Source: Spongiibacter thalassae (GTDB lineage: Bacteria > Pseudomonadota > Gammaproteobacteria > Pseudomonadales > Spongiibacteraceae). Taken from it: 64,000 bases of DNA. Below, piece by piece: positions 49,321-58,558 of this stretch. Position 1 is the stretch's first letter; every line of letters begins with the position of its first letter. The notes below the pieces were generated by a model. It saw only the letters and a program-made list of their open reading frames with translations. It was not told the DNA's origin and did no database searches. The stretch spans positions 372,001 to 436,000 of the forward strand of contig NZ_JAAWWK010000001.1 in the NCBI RefSeq assembly GCF_012272835.1. The letters run 5' to 3'. A program made the translations under genes and the position numbers.

Positions 49321-49382
49321 ATAGACGGATACCCGTCTATTATAAACGATAGCTTGCTAACAATACGTATGGCTAGTATATT
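49321..49382. promoter_or_regulatory. divergent control region: 20-bp palindrome, motif copy 14 and promoter
   Basis: ATAGACGG (49321-49328) and CCGTCTAT (49333-49340) form a perfect dyad. ATAGCTTGCTAA (49349-49360) is a recurrent-motif copy that overlaps TTGCTA (49354-49359), a -35-like hexamer 17 bp from TATATT (49377-49382). This promoter faces the crotonase gene at 49423. Confidence 0.52.
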
Positions 49383-49422
49383 GCTCGGTATGAAGTTTGC
49401 CGAGAGGTATAAGGAGCAGTTT

Positions 49423-50214
49423 ATGGCTGATGCCGCAATAAAGTACGAAGTTGATGCCCGTGGCGTGGCGACGGTGACCCTGAGCCGGCCGGACATCCAC
49501 AACGCCTTTGACGACACGGTTGTCGCCGCGCTGAGTGAAGCCTTTGCCGCGGCGGCGGAAGACGCCAGCGTGCGTGCGCTGGTGCTCGCGTCTACCGGAA
49601 AAAGCTTTTGTGCCGGTGGTGACTTGAACTGGATGCGCCGCATGGCGCAATACGGCTATGAGGAAAATCTGCGCGACTCCAATCTGCTGGCAGAGATGCT
49701 GCGCCGGCTGAACACCCTGCCCAAGCTGACTATTGCCCGAGTGCAGGGAGCGGCCTACGGCGGTGGTGTGGGCTTGGTGAGTTGTTGTGATATTGCGATT
49801 GCCGCGCCGGAAGCCGCCTTTTGTTTGAGCGAAGTCAAGGTGGGCATGATCCCGGCAACGATCAGCCCCTATGTGATTAATGCTATTGGTGAGCGGGCGT
49901 CGCGTCGCTATTTCACCACGGCTGAACTTATCAGTGCCGAGAAGGCAAGGGAGCTGGGTCTGGTGACCGAGCTGGTGCCTTCGGCAGAGGAATTGGACAG
50001 CGCTATTGACGGCATTTTACGCAGTGTGCTGCGCAACGGCCCCCGCGGTGTCGGCGAAGCCAAGCGCCTGATTCTGGATTACGCCAACCGTGAAATCGAT
50101 GCGGAGCTAATCGCAGACAGCAGCCGCCGAATTGCAGAAACCCGCGGCAGCGCCGAGGGGCAGGAAGGGCTGACCGCCTTCCTTGAAAAACGAAAACCTG
50201 ACTGGATTGGATAG
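49423..50214 (+). CDS. enoyl-CoA hydratase/isomerase family protein (methylglutaconyl-CoA hydratase-like)
   Basis: 263 residues from ATG 49423, with AAGGAG at 49411-49416. Crotonase motifs: FCAGGDLNWMRRMAQYG (about 61-77), GAAYGGGVGLVSCCDIAIA (about 110-128) and FCLSEVKVGMIPATISPYVINAIG (about 134-157). The Glu in SEVKVG fits the second catalytic Glu; the first region has Gly-Val in place of Leu-Glu, as in AtuE/LiuC-type 3-methylglutaconyl-CoA hydratases. It precedes an AtuA-type gene, in keeping with branched or terpenoid acyl-CoA catabolism. Confidence 0.88.
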   Translation: MADAAIKYEVDARGVATVTLSRPDIHNAFDDTVVAALSEAFAAAAEDASVRALVLASTGKSFCAGGDLNWMRRMAQYGYEENLRDSNLLAEMLRRLNTLPKLTIARVQGAAYGGGVGLVSCCDIAIAAPEAAFCLSEVKVGMIPATISPYVINAIGERASRRYFTTAELISAEKARELGLVTELVPSAEELDSAIDGILRSVLRNGPRGVGEAKRLILDYANREIDAELIADSSRRIAETRGSAEGQEGLTAFLEKRKPDWIG

Positions 50215-50304
50215 TCGCTTTGGCGGCGAGGGCCTTTCGGGATGTCTCTCGTTGCCTTGCGACACTTCGATTTACCCACTGATGACTGAATCTAGGTAGC
50301 GACT

Positions 50305-51672
50305 ATGAGCGACAAAACTGTACTTATCGCCAACGGCCAGGGCTTTTGGGGCGACAGCCTGCTGGGGCCAAAGCGTTTGGTGGAAGAAGGGCCTCTGGAT
50401 TATCTGACACTGGATTATCTGGCGGAAGTGACCATGAGCATTATGCAAAAGCAGCGGCTGCGCAATCCCGAAGCGGGTTACGCCACCGACTTTGTGTCGA
50501 TGCTTAAGGAAATTCTACCCACCTGCCAGCAAAAGGGCATCAAGGTGATTGCCAATGCCGGCGGTGTTAACCCACAGGGATGCCTGAAGGCCATCAAGGC
50601 GGTGGTAAAGGAACTGGGTCTGACGGGTATCAAAATAGGCATAGTCGAGGGCGACGATATCCTCGATCAAATCCCCGAGCTGATCAAGTCGGGAGAGGCG
50701 TTTAACAATTTAGATACCGGTGAATCGGTAGACAAGATTCTCGACCGCCTGTCCAGCGCCAATGTGTATATCGGCGCCAAGCCGATTGCCGATGCGCTCG
50801 ATCAGGGGGCCGATATTGTGGTGACCGGCCGCGCTACGGATCCCTCGGTGGTACTGGCTCCGCTAATTCACGAGTTCGGCTGGTCCATGGACGACTATGA
50901 CCGTCTCGCCGCAGGTACTGTTATGGGGCACATCCTTGAGTGTGGGGCCCAGTGTACCGGTGGTAACTACTGCGACTGGAAATCGGTGCCGGATTTTGCC
51001 CGCATCGGCTATCCCATTGTCGAGGTGAAGGAAGACGGTACCTTCACCGTCACCAAACACGACAACACCGGCGGTCTGGTGAATATCGACACGGTGACCT
51101 CCCAGTTGCTGTATGAACTGGGCGACCCAAAGGGGTATCTCGGACCCGACTGCCAAACCGATTTCACCACCATCCAGCTGGCCCAGGACGGAGAGAACCG
51201 GGTCAAGGTATGGGGAATCAAGGGCAGTGCACCAACGCCGACCTACAAGGTGTCAATGTCCTATGAAAACGGCTACAAAATTGTCGGGCAGCTGACCTAT
51301 ACCGGCCCCGATGCTGTCGCCAAGGCAGAGCTGGCAGCGCAGATACTGTTCGACCGCGTAGCGCTGTACGGCACGCCTATTCCGGAAGAAGACCGCTTTG
51401 TCGAAATTTTTGGCACCAACGTCTGCTACAAGGGCATCGTTAAACAATCGGAAGAGCCCGCGGAAGTCCTGCTGCGAGTCGGCGCAAAAAGCGCGGATAA
51501 AAACCTGCTGAATCTGCTTGGCCGCGAAGTGGCACCACTGATTACCAGCGGTCCAGTGGGGGTGACAGGCTTCGCGGCGGGGCGTCCCCGTCCCACTGAA
51601 ATCGTTGGTTACTGGCCAGCATTGATCGACAAAACCAAGGTGACTACCACTGTCACTGTGGAGGAGGTGTAG
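50305..51672 (+). CDS. AtuA-family protein (acyclic terpene utilisation, DUF1446)
   Basis: 455 residues. N-terminal IANGQGFWGDSLLGPKRLVEEGPLDYLTLDYLAE, IANAGGVNPQGCL (about 92-104), GRATDPSVVLAPLIHEFGW (about 178-196) and GHILECGAQCTGGNYCDW (about 215-232) are characteristic of the AtuA/DUF1446 family. AtuA is required for citronellol/geraniol catabolism in Pseudomonas, but its reaction is unsettled and many relatives occur in other acyl-CoA pathways. Here the C-terminal ferredoxin-fold domain found in some AtuA proteins is encoded as a separate gene 2 bp downstream. Confidence 0.9.
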   Translation: MSDKTVLIANGQGFWGDSLLGPKRLVEEGPLDYLTLDYLAEVTMSIMQKQRLRNPEAGYATDFVSMLKEILPTCQQKGIKVIANAGGVNPQGCLKAIKAVVKELGLTGIKIGIVEGDDILDQIPELIKSGEAFNNLDTGESVDKILDRLSSANVYIGAKPIADALDQGADIVVTGRATDPSVVLAPLIHEFGWSMDDYDRLAAGTVMGHILECGAQCTGGNYCDWKSVPDFARIGYPIVEVKEDGTFTVTKHDNTGGLVNIDTVTSQLLYELGDPKGYLGPDCQTDFTTIQLAQDGENRVKVWGIKGSAPTPTYKVSMSYENGYKIVGQLTYTGPDAVAKAELAAQILFDRVALYGTPIPEEDRFVEIFGTNVCYKGIVKQSEEPAEVLLRVGAKSADKNLLNLLGREVAPLITSGPVGVTGFAAGRPRPTEIVGYWPALIDKTKVTTTVTVEEV

Positions 51673-51674
51673 TC

Positions 51675-52007
51675 ATGGCAAAGGTTAAATTAATGGACAT
51701 TGCAATTGCCCGCAGCGGTGACAAAGGCGATGGCAGTAACGTGGGTATCAAGGCGCGTACGCCCGAGTTGTATCAGTTTCTCAAGGAGACGCTGACTACG
51801 GAAAAGGTAAAACAACACTTTAGCGAAATCTGCTTTGGCGATGTTACCCGCTATGAGCTGGACAACCTTAACGCGCTGAACTTCATCCTCGAGGACTCCC
51901 TCGGCGGCGGGGGCACGGAAACCCTGATTATGGATGCCCAGGGTAAGGTTCACAGCCTCGCGCTGTTGTTTATGGAAGTGGACGTGCCAGACCACCTGCT
52001 GGCCTGA
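51675..52007 (+). CDS. AtuA-associated small domain protein
   Basis: 110 residues. The sequence MDIAIARSGDKGDGSNVGIKAR, VTRYELDNLNALNFILEDSLGGGGTETL and LLFMEVDVPDHLLA corresponds to the C-terminal ferredoxin-fold domain that is fused to AtuA in some bacteria. It starts 2 bp after the AtuA-type stop with a GGAGGAG ribosome site, so the two chains are surely made together and probably associate. No catalytic role is established. Confidence 0.87.
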   Translation: MAKVKLMDIAIARSGDKGDGSNVGIKARTPELYQFLKETLTTEKVKQHFSEICFGDVTRYELDNLNALNFILEDSLGGGGTETLIMDAQGKVHSLALLFMEVDVPDHLLA

Positions 52008-52018
52008 CATAGGTAAAG

Positions 52019-52057
52019 GGGGTCTGTCCCCGGGGACAGACCCCGGGGACAGACCCC
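52019..52057. repeat. GGGGACAGACCCC element, three copies
   Basis: Two direct 13-mers (52032-52044, 52045-52057) and one inverted copy (52019-52031). Copies one and two make a perfect 26-bp palindrome. The element lies between the AtuA-partner stop (52007) and the next ATG (52075). The identical 13-mer occurs once inside the LuxR gene at 7927-7939. It looks like a dispersed short repeat, and the palindrome may also stop or pause transcription. Confidence 0.7.
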
Positions 52058-52074
52058 GAATTCATGAGAGCATT

Positions 52075-53052
52075 ATGTCCGTCGATAGCGATATTATCAG
52101 TACGCTGACTCAGCGGGCGAAGCAGCGTCCGCGACGCATTATTCTGCCGGAGCACGGCGACGAACGTGTGTTGCAGGCGGTGTGCCGGCTGGCCAGCAAT
52201 GGCGCGGTGGTTCCGGTATTGCTGGATGCGCCGACGACGGACACAGCGACTATTCCCGACAATGTAGAGATTTTTTCCCGCCGCAGCGATGCTGCGCAGT
52301 GGCGCGACAGGGCGGCGGCAGAGCTGTTTGCCCGACGGGCGGCTAAGGGGACGACCGCTGAGCAGGCCAGGGCGTCTCTGGATAACCCCCTGCTATTGGC
52401 GGCGCTGCTGGTTGGTCTCGGCTATGTCGATGGAGGGGTGGCCGGCTCTGTGGCCACCACCGCTGATGTGCTGCGGGCAGGTCTTCACGGCGTCGGTTTG
52501 GCTGATGATGCCCACCAGGTGTCGAGCTTTTTTCTGATGGCGCTGGCCGATGGTCGCCTACTGAGCTATGGCGACTGCGGAGTGATCCCCGATCCCGATG
52601 CCGAGGCGCTGGCCGATATTGCCATAGCCACCGCGGCGGGTCATCAGCGTTTGACCGGTGCAGAGCCCAGAGTGGCGCTGTTGTCATTTTCCACTCGGGG
52701 TTCGGCCCAGCACAGCAAGGTGGACAAGGTGCGCGAGGCCTTTGACATCGTTCGCCGTCGCCAGCCGAGCTTGAGAGTGGATGGCGAGTTGCAGTTTGAT
52801 GCTGCCTTTGACCCCATTGTGGCTCAGAAAAAGGCGCCGAACTCTGCGGTCGCCGGTGCGGCAAATGTGTTTATCTTCCCCGACCTCGATGCGGGCAATA
52901 TCGCCTACAAAATTACCCAGCGCATCGGCGGTGCCAAGGCGCTGGGGCCGTTGCTACAGGGCTTTGCCCGACCGTGGATGGATCTTTCGCGGGGCTGCTC
53001 TGCCGACGACATTGCCGATGTGGCGGTGATCGCTTCGCTGTTGGGAGACTGA
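52075..53052 (+). CDS. phosphate acyltransferase (phosphotransacetylase family)
   Basis: 325 residues from ATG 52075, the size of single-domain Pta. Family segments: RIILPEHGDERVLQA (about 21-35), GYVDGGVAGSVATTADVLRAGL (about 119-140), VALLSFSTRGSAQHSKVDKVREA (about 201-223) and NVFIFPDLDAGNIAYKITQRIGGAKALGPLLQGF near the end. It transfers an acetyl, propionyl or butyryl group between CoA and phosphate. No acetate or butyrate kinase is adjacent. In this cluster it may release CoA from a short acyl-CoA end product; the true substrate is unknown. Confidence 0.9.
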   Translation: MSVDSDIISTLTQRAKQRPRRIILPEHGDERVLQAVCRLASNGAVVPVLLDAPTTDTATIPDNVEIFSRRSDAAQWRDRAAAELFARRAAKGTTAEQARASLDNPLLLAALLVGLGYVDGGVAGSVATTADVLRAGLHGVGLADDAHQVSSFFLMALADGRLLSYGDCGVIPDPDAEALADIAIATAAGHQRLTGAEPRVALLSFSTRGSAQHSKVDKVREAFDIVRRRQPSLRVDGELQFDAAFDPIVAQKKAPNSAVAGAANVFIFPDLDAGNIAYKITQRIGGAKALGPLLQGFARPWMDLSRGCSADDIADVAVIASLLGD

Positions 53053-53150
53053 ATCCCCTGGGCAACCGAGGTAGGCCGTTGAATTTTTAACCGGGCGGCG
53101 ATCGGGTAGTATGGGGTTTTACAGTGATAAACCGCAGGCCCACAACGGCA

Positions 53151-54104
53151 ATGAAAGACAGCAGCGAGAACGACAGCGACAGCCAATTCGATAGCGACCA
53201 CTACGATGAATTTGCAACGCTGGCTGAAGTAGCCGAGGAAGTCGGTATTTTCGGTGACTTGCCCGAGGTGACGCGTATAGGCGTTGCTGGGCCGGATCAC
53301 GGTCATATCAGTGCGATCAAGTGGGGCCATTCAGCGGCTGAACTGGTTTTTCTCCATGGCTCTGGCCAAAACGCCCACACCTGGGATGCCCTGGCCTTGG
53401 CGCTGGGTCGGCCCGCTCTGGCCATTGACTTGCCCGGCCACGGCCATTCCAGTTGGCGTGACGACCGTGACTATTCCCCCCACACCAACGCCGAAGCCCT
53501 GGCGCCAGTGATTCAACAATTTGCGCCACAGGCAAAGGTGGTGGTGGGCATGTCGTTGGGGGGCGCCACTCTAATCCGTTTGGCCTCTTGCTGGCCCGAG
53601 TTGATTAAGCGGGTGATATTGGTTGATGTTACCCCGGGTACCCGCGCTGCGGCTCAGCAAATGCAGAAGGCGGGTAGGGGATCGATGTCGCTCTACGATA
53701 AAGTTCAATGCTTCCCCAGCTTCGAGGCTATGGCTGCGGCTGCACTGGCGGCCAGCCCCAAGCGCCCGGCGGCGGCGACATTGCGCAGTGTCAGACAAAA
53801 TGCCCGGCAGCGGGAGAGCGGCGAGTGGGTGTGGCGCTACGACCGTCTCGACCTGAGTGATCCCATTGATGCCGCCCGTTACGCCAGTTTGTGGGACGAC
53901 GTCGGGAAAATCACCGCGCCGCTAATGCTGGTGAGGGGCGGGCGGTCGAGGTTTGTGCGTGACGACGACGAAGTCGAGTTGCGCCGGCGTGTGCCTGATG
54001 TAAGGGTTGAGCGTGTGCCTGAGGCGGGTCATTCTGTACAAAACTTCGCACCGTTACGCTTGGCGGAGTTTGTTCGGGACTTTGCCGGAATATCGGTGAA
54101 GTAG
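53151..54104 (+). CDS. alpha/beta hydrolase
   Basis: 317 residues from ATG 53151 (a GTG at 53124 would add nine residues; neither has a strong ribosome site). After an acidic, probably disordered N-terminus (SSENDSDSQFDSDHYDE), the fold shows FLHGSGQNAHTWD (oxyanion, about 68-80), LPGHGHSSW, the nucleophile in VVGMSLGGATL (about 133-143), Asp/acid region LMLVRGGRSRFV and His in PEAGHSVQNF. Substrate unknown; it could hydrolyse an ester, lactone or C-C bond. It stands at the end of the AtuA-type gene run. Confidence 0.83.
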   Translation: MKDSSENDSDSQFDSDHYDEFATLAEVAEEVGIFGDLPEVTRIGVAGPDHGHISAIKWGHSAAELVFLHGSGQNAHTWDALALALGRPALAIDLPGHGHSSWRDDRDYSPHTNAEALAPVIQQFAPQAKVVVGMSLGGATLIRLASCWPELIKRVILVDVTPGTRAAAQQMQKAGRGSMSLYDKVQCFPSFEAMAAAALAASPKRPAAATLRSVRQNARQRESGEWVWRYDRLDLSDPIDAARYASLWDDVGKITAPLMLVRGGRSRFVRDDDEVELRRRVPDVRVERVPEAGHSVQNFAPLRLAEFVRDFAGISVK

Positions 54105-54517
54105 CGGACAGAGAAATGTCATGTTATGTCAATCGGAGCGTGAAAACGGCTGAAAACCGGTTTCTGTCGGCTCCTTGAATAGCGAAGTTTCGTTCTACAA
54201 AATTTGTCCTCGAGTTTACCCTCTTCGGGGCCGAGGGTGCCAACGTAGCATTTTTCCTTCCTGCAAAGTCCTGATCGCCTGACTCTGGGGCGTTTCCCCG
54301 CTTTTTTAGCCTTGACGTAAATAGACAGGGCAGCCAATGCACTGTCACTTTTTATCAAATTATCTGTTCCCCACCGTCATTGTCGCTGTGCTTCGCCTGC
54401 TGGAGAATTATGCCCACTTCTGCTGTCGGCCGCTGTTGCCGCGCATCTCACTGATTATGCTGGGCGTTTTAGACCCAGGTTGGTCGAACTTCAACTCTTG
54501 TTATCAAAGGTATCTGT
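54105..54517. other. 413-bp intergenic stretch
   Basis: No gene with family character. A minus-strand open frame (54119-54358) encodes a Lys/Arg-rich 79-residue sequence without a ribosome site or recognisable domain; it could be debris of a mobile element but I cannot name one. No copy of the recurrent palindrome is seen in front of the operon at 54518. Confidence 0.45.
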
Positions 54518-55663
54518 ATGCTGCGCAGCTGTTTTACTGAAGACCAAATTATGTTCCGCGATGCCTACCGTCGCTTTCTTGAGCAGGAAGTTGCGCCCCA
54601 TCGGGAAGAATGGCGCAAGAACGGCATTGTGCCCCGGGAGCTGTTCCGCAAAATGGGTGAGCAGGGCTATTTGTTAACCTGGGCGGACGAAAAATTTGGC
54701 GGCCTGGGCATTGATGATTTCCGCTACCAGCAAATTATGATCGAAGAAGATGGCCTCTACGGTGAGCCCGGCTTTTTCCACACTCTGCACAGCCGCCTGG
54801 TTGCTCCCTATCTCAAGCATTTTGGCAACGATGAACAGCAGCAGCGGTTTATTCCGCGCTGTGTCAGCGGCGAATGTATTCTGGCGATTGCCATGACTGA
54901 GCCGGATGCGGGCAGTGATCTGGCGGGGATGAAGTCCCGGGCCGAGGACAAGGGTGACCACTGGCTGCTCAACGGCTCAAAGGTGTACATCTCCAACGGT
55001 ATTCTTGCCGACGCGGTGATCGTTGCAGCGAAGACTAACCCCGAAAAGCCCCGCGAAATGACGCTGTTTATTGTTGAGGCGGGCATGGAAGGTTTCGAGC
55101 GCGGTCGCAACCTCGATAAGCTGGGTTTGAAGGCTCAGGATACTGCCGAGCTGTTCTTCACCGATGTGAAAATCCCCAAGGAAAACGTGCTGGGAACAGT
55201 GGGCAAGGGTATGCACCAGTTGATGCAGGGCCTGGCCGAGGAGCGTTTGATTACGGCGTGTATTTCCCTCGCCGCTGCGCAAAGTGCCTTTGAATTGACC
55301 AAATCCTTCGTCGAGGAGCGCAAGGCCTTTGGCAAGCCTCTGTCGGAACAGCAAAACACCCGCTTCAAAATGGCCGCGCTGCGCACCGAAATTGATGTTG
55401 CCCAGGCGTTTATCGACCAGTGTGTGGCGCAGCATAACGATGGCAAGCTGACTGCAGTGCTGGCTTCCCAGGCCAAACTCTACTGTTCCGAGGTCGAGGG
55501 GCGCATGGTCGATGAGGGCGTTCAGCTCCACGGCGGTGCGGGTTATATGCAGGAATACGAAATTTGTAATCTCTACGCCAATGCCCGTATCAGCCGCATT
55601 CTGGCGGGCACCTCTGAAATTATGAAAGAAATCATCGCGCGCTCGATTTTCGAGAAGCGTTAA
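54518..55663 (+). CDS. acyl-CoA dehydrogenase family protein
   Basis: 381 residues; AAAGG precedes ATG 54518. AIAMTEPDAGSDLAGMKSRA (about 127-146) and LNGSKVYISNGI are the FAD/substrate segments. As in its paralogues the YEGT Glu is missing (LAGTSEIM) and AEERLITAC near 244 provides the IVD/LCAD-type Glu. It opens a seven-gene operon (dehydrogenase, SDR, crotonase, CoA transferase, crotonase, thiolase, NMO-like flavoprotein) and would perform its first oxidation. Confidence 0.93.
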   Translation: MLRSCFTEDQIMFRDAYRRFLEQEVAPHREEWRKNGIVPRELFRKMGEQGYLLTWADEKFGGLGIDDFRYQQIMIEEDGLYGEPGFFHTLHSRLVAPYLKHFGNDEQQQRFIPRCVSGECILAIAMTEPDAGSDLAGMKSRAEDKGDHWLLNGSKVYISNGILADAVIVAAKTNPEKPREMTLFIVEAGMEGFERGRNLDKLGLKAQDTAELFFTDVKIPKENVLGTVGKGMHQLMQGLAEERLITACISLAAAQSAFELTKSFVEERKAFGKPLSEQQNTRFKMAALRTEIDVAQAFIDQCVAQHNDGKLTAVLASQAKLYCSEVEGRMVDEGVQLHGGAGYMQEYEICNLYANARISRILAGTSEIMKEIIARSIFEKR

Positions 55664-55710
55664 CACTCGGCTCGATGTTGACTCAACCCAATTACTAGAG
55701 GAAAGATCAG

Positions 55711-56484
55711 ATGGATATCGCAGGTAAAGTTGCTGTTGTCACCGGTGGTGGATCAGGTTTGGGCCAGGCGATTGCCCGGCGCGTCGTCGCCGATGGCGGC
55801 AAAGTAGCGATCTTTGATATGAACGAAGCGGCTGGCCAGGCAATGGTTAGCGAGCTGGGTGACGCGGCGCTGTTCGCCAGTGTTAACGTGGCAGACGAAG
55901 CTTCTGTCGCCGCTGGTATCGCTCAGGTTATGGATCGTTTTGGCGCAATCCATGTGTGTGTGAACTGTGCCGGTATCGGCTCAGCCCACAAGACCTACAG
56001 CCCCAAGCAAGGTGCGTTTCCGCTGGCAGACTGGAATAAGACCATTGCGGTCAACCTGACTGGAACCTTCAACGTGCTGCGCCTGTGTGCTGAGCAAATG
56101 GCGAAGAACGACCCCGTTAACGACGATGGCGGTCGCGGCGTCATTATTAACACAGCCTCTGTTGCAGCCTACGAAGGTCAGATTGGCCAGGCCGCTTACA
56201 GCGCCAGTAAAGGCGGTATTGTCGGTATGACCCTGCCTATCGCCCGCGACCTGTCGGCCATTGGCGTTCGTGTTAACACCATCGTGCCGGGCTTGATTAA
56301 CACTCCACTGTTTGACTCCGTAACCCCGGAAATCCACCAGACGCTGTGCAACTCGGTGTTGTACCCCAAGCGTCTTGGCAAGCCCGAAGAAATCGCCAAG
56401 CTGGCCGCAGCGATCATTGATAATGACTACATCAATGGTGAGTGCATCCGTATGGATGGCGGCATTCGAATGCAGCCCCGCTAA
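55711..56484 (+). CDS. SDR, 3-hydroxyacyl-CoA dehydrogenase type II (HSD10)-like
   Basis: 257 residues. VTGGGSGLGQAIARR (about 10-24), NCAGIGSAHKTYSP (about 85-98), NTASVAAYEGQIGQAAYSASKGGIVGMTLPIARDL with Ser, Tyr and Lys of the catalytic triad (about 144-178) and the C-terminal INGECIRMDGGIRMQPR. The GQAAYSASKGGIVGMTLPIARDL stretch is characteristic of HSD10/3-hydroxy-2-methylbutyryl-CoA dehydrogenases. It oxidises the hydroxyl made by a crotonase in the same operon. Ribosome site AGAGGAAAG. Confidence 0.93.
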   Translation: MDIAGKVAVVTGGGSGLGQAIARRVVADGGKVAIFDMNEAAGQAMVSELGDAALFASVNVADEASVAAGIAQVMDRFGAIHVCVNCAGIGSAHKTYSPKQGAFPLADWNKTIAVNLTGTFNVLRLCAEQMAKNDPVNDDGGRGVIINTASVAAYEGQIGQAAYSASKGGIVGMTLPIARDLSAIGVRVNTIVPGLINTPLFDSVTPEIHQTLCNSVLYPKRLGKPEEIAKLAAAIIDNDYINGECIRMDGGIRMQPR

Positions 56485-56513
56485 GAGCGGGAGAGGATGA
56501 GGAGTGCGATACG

Positions 56514-57296
56514 ATGAGTGACTTTAATACGATTGACGTCAGCGTAGACGGTGGCGTTGCCACCGTTTGCCTGAACCGCCCGTCGTCGCTGAACGCCTTT
56601 AACAGCGAATTGCGTAAGGAGTTATTAGCTGGGCTACGCAGCGTGGCGGCACAGCCCGAGGTGCGGGTGATTGTGTTGGGCGCAAGAGGTCGCGGCTTCT
56701 CCTCCGGTGCAGATTTAGCAGAAGCCCCCAAGGAGGGGCAGACCGTTGAGCGGCTGTTGCTCGATGAGTATGTGCCGATCCTGAGCCTCATTGAATCGCT
56801 GGAACAACCGGTGATTGCTGCCGTGCCGGGAGTCATGGCCGGAGTCGGTGCGGCCTTTGCCCTGCACTGTGACCTTTCGGTGATGGCCGACGACGCGAAA
56901 ATGGTTATGGCATTCAGCAACGTCGGGCTGGTGCCCGATGGTGGCGCCACCTGGAATTTGTTGCGCAATCTGGGCTACCAAAGGGCCTTCAAGTTAATCG
57001 CCGAGGGCGGCAGTCTCGATGCTCAAAGTTGTCTCGACTGTGGTCTGGTGACCATGTTGGCGCCCGCCGACGAAGTGTTGAGTACCGCGCAGGCCTGGGC
57101 TAAACAGCTTGCCGAACGTGCGCCCATAGCGCTGCGGGAGGCGAAAACCCTGCTGCGTAATGCCGCGACACAATCCTATGCCACCACCGCGGCGGCAGAG
57201 GCCAAAGCGCAATTGGTGTGCGTCGCCAGTGAGGATTCCCAGGAGGCGATTCAGGCCTTTATGGAAAAACGTCCAGCGGTGTTCAAGGGCAAATAG
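56514..57296 (+). CDS. enoyl-CoA hydratase/isomerase family protein
   Basis: 260 residues from ATG 56514 (GAGGATGAGGAG upstream). Crotonase fold with FSSGADLAEAP (about 62-72), VPGVMAGVGAAFALHCDLSVMAD (about 103-125) and MAFSNVGLVPDGGATWNLLRNLG (about 130-152). The Asp in VPDGG with no Glu at the GGGLE position is the PaaG-like isomerase/hydratase pattern. It lies 29 bp after the SDR. Double-bond isomerisation or hydration within the operon; assignment between the two open. Confidence 0.88.
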   Translation: MSDFNTIDVSVDGGVATVCLNRPSSLNAFNSELRKELLAGLRSVAAQPEVRVIVLGARGRGFSSGADLAEAPKEGQTVERLLLDEYVPILSLIESLEQPVIAAVPGVMAGVGAAFALHCDLSVMADDAKMVMAFSNVGLVPDGGATWNLLRNLGYQRAFKLIAEGGSLDAQSCLDCGLVTMLAPADEVLSTAQAWAKQLAERAPIALREAKTLLRNAATQSYATTAAAEAKAQLVCVASEDSQEAIQAFMEKRPAVFKGK

Positions 57297-57374
57297 TTTG
57301 CGGTTTTTCGGCAGCAGGCTACAGTACAGGCTCTGCGGCCAGTGGCCGCACGGTCACAATAACAGGAGGTAAGT

Positions 57375-58502
<1,128 letters not shown>

Positions 58503-58558
58503 GCGATTTTCGCAGTTGAGTGTCGCTGTTTAACGTCCTAATAAAAAAGGAGAAAACC

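Noticed and set aside
54119-54358. 79-codon minus-strand ORF in the gap before the 54518 operon
   Set aside because: No ribosome site or recognisable domain; a transposase remnant was considered but no motif supports it.
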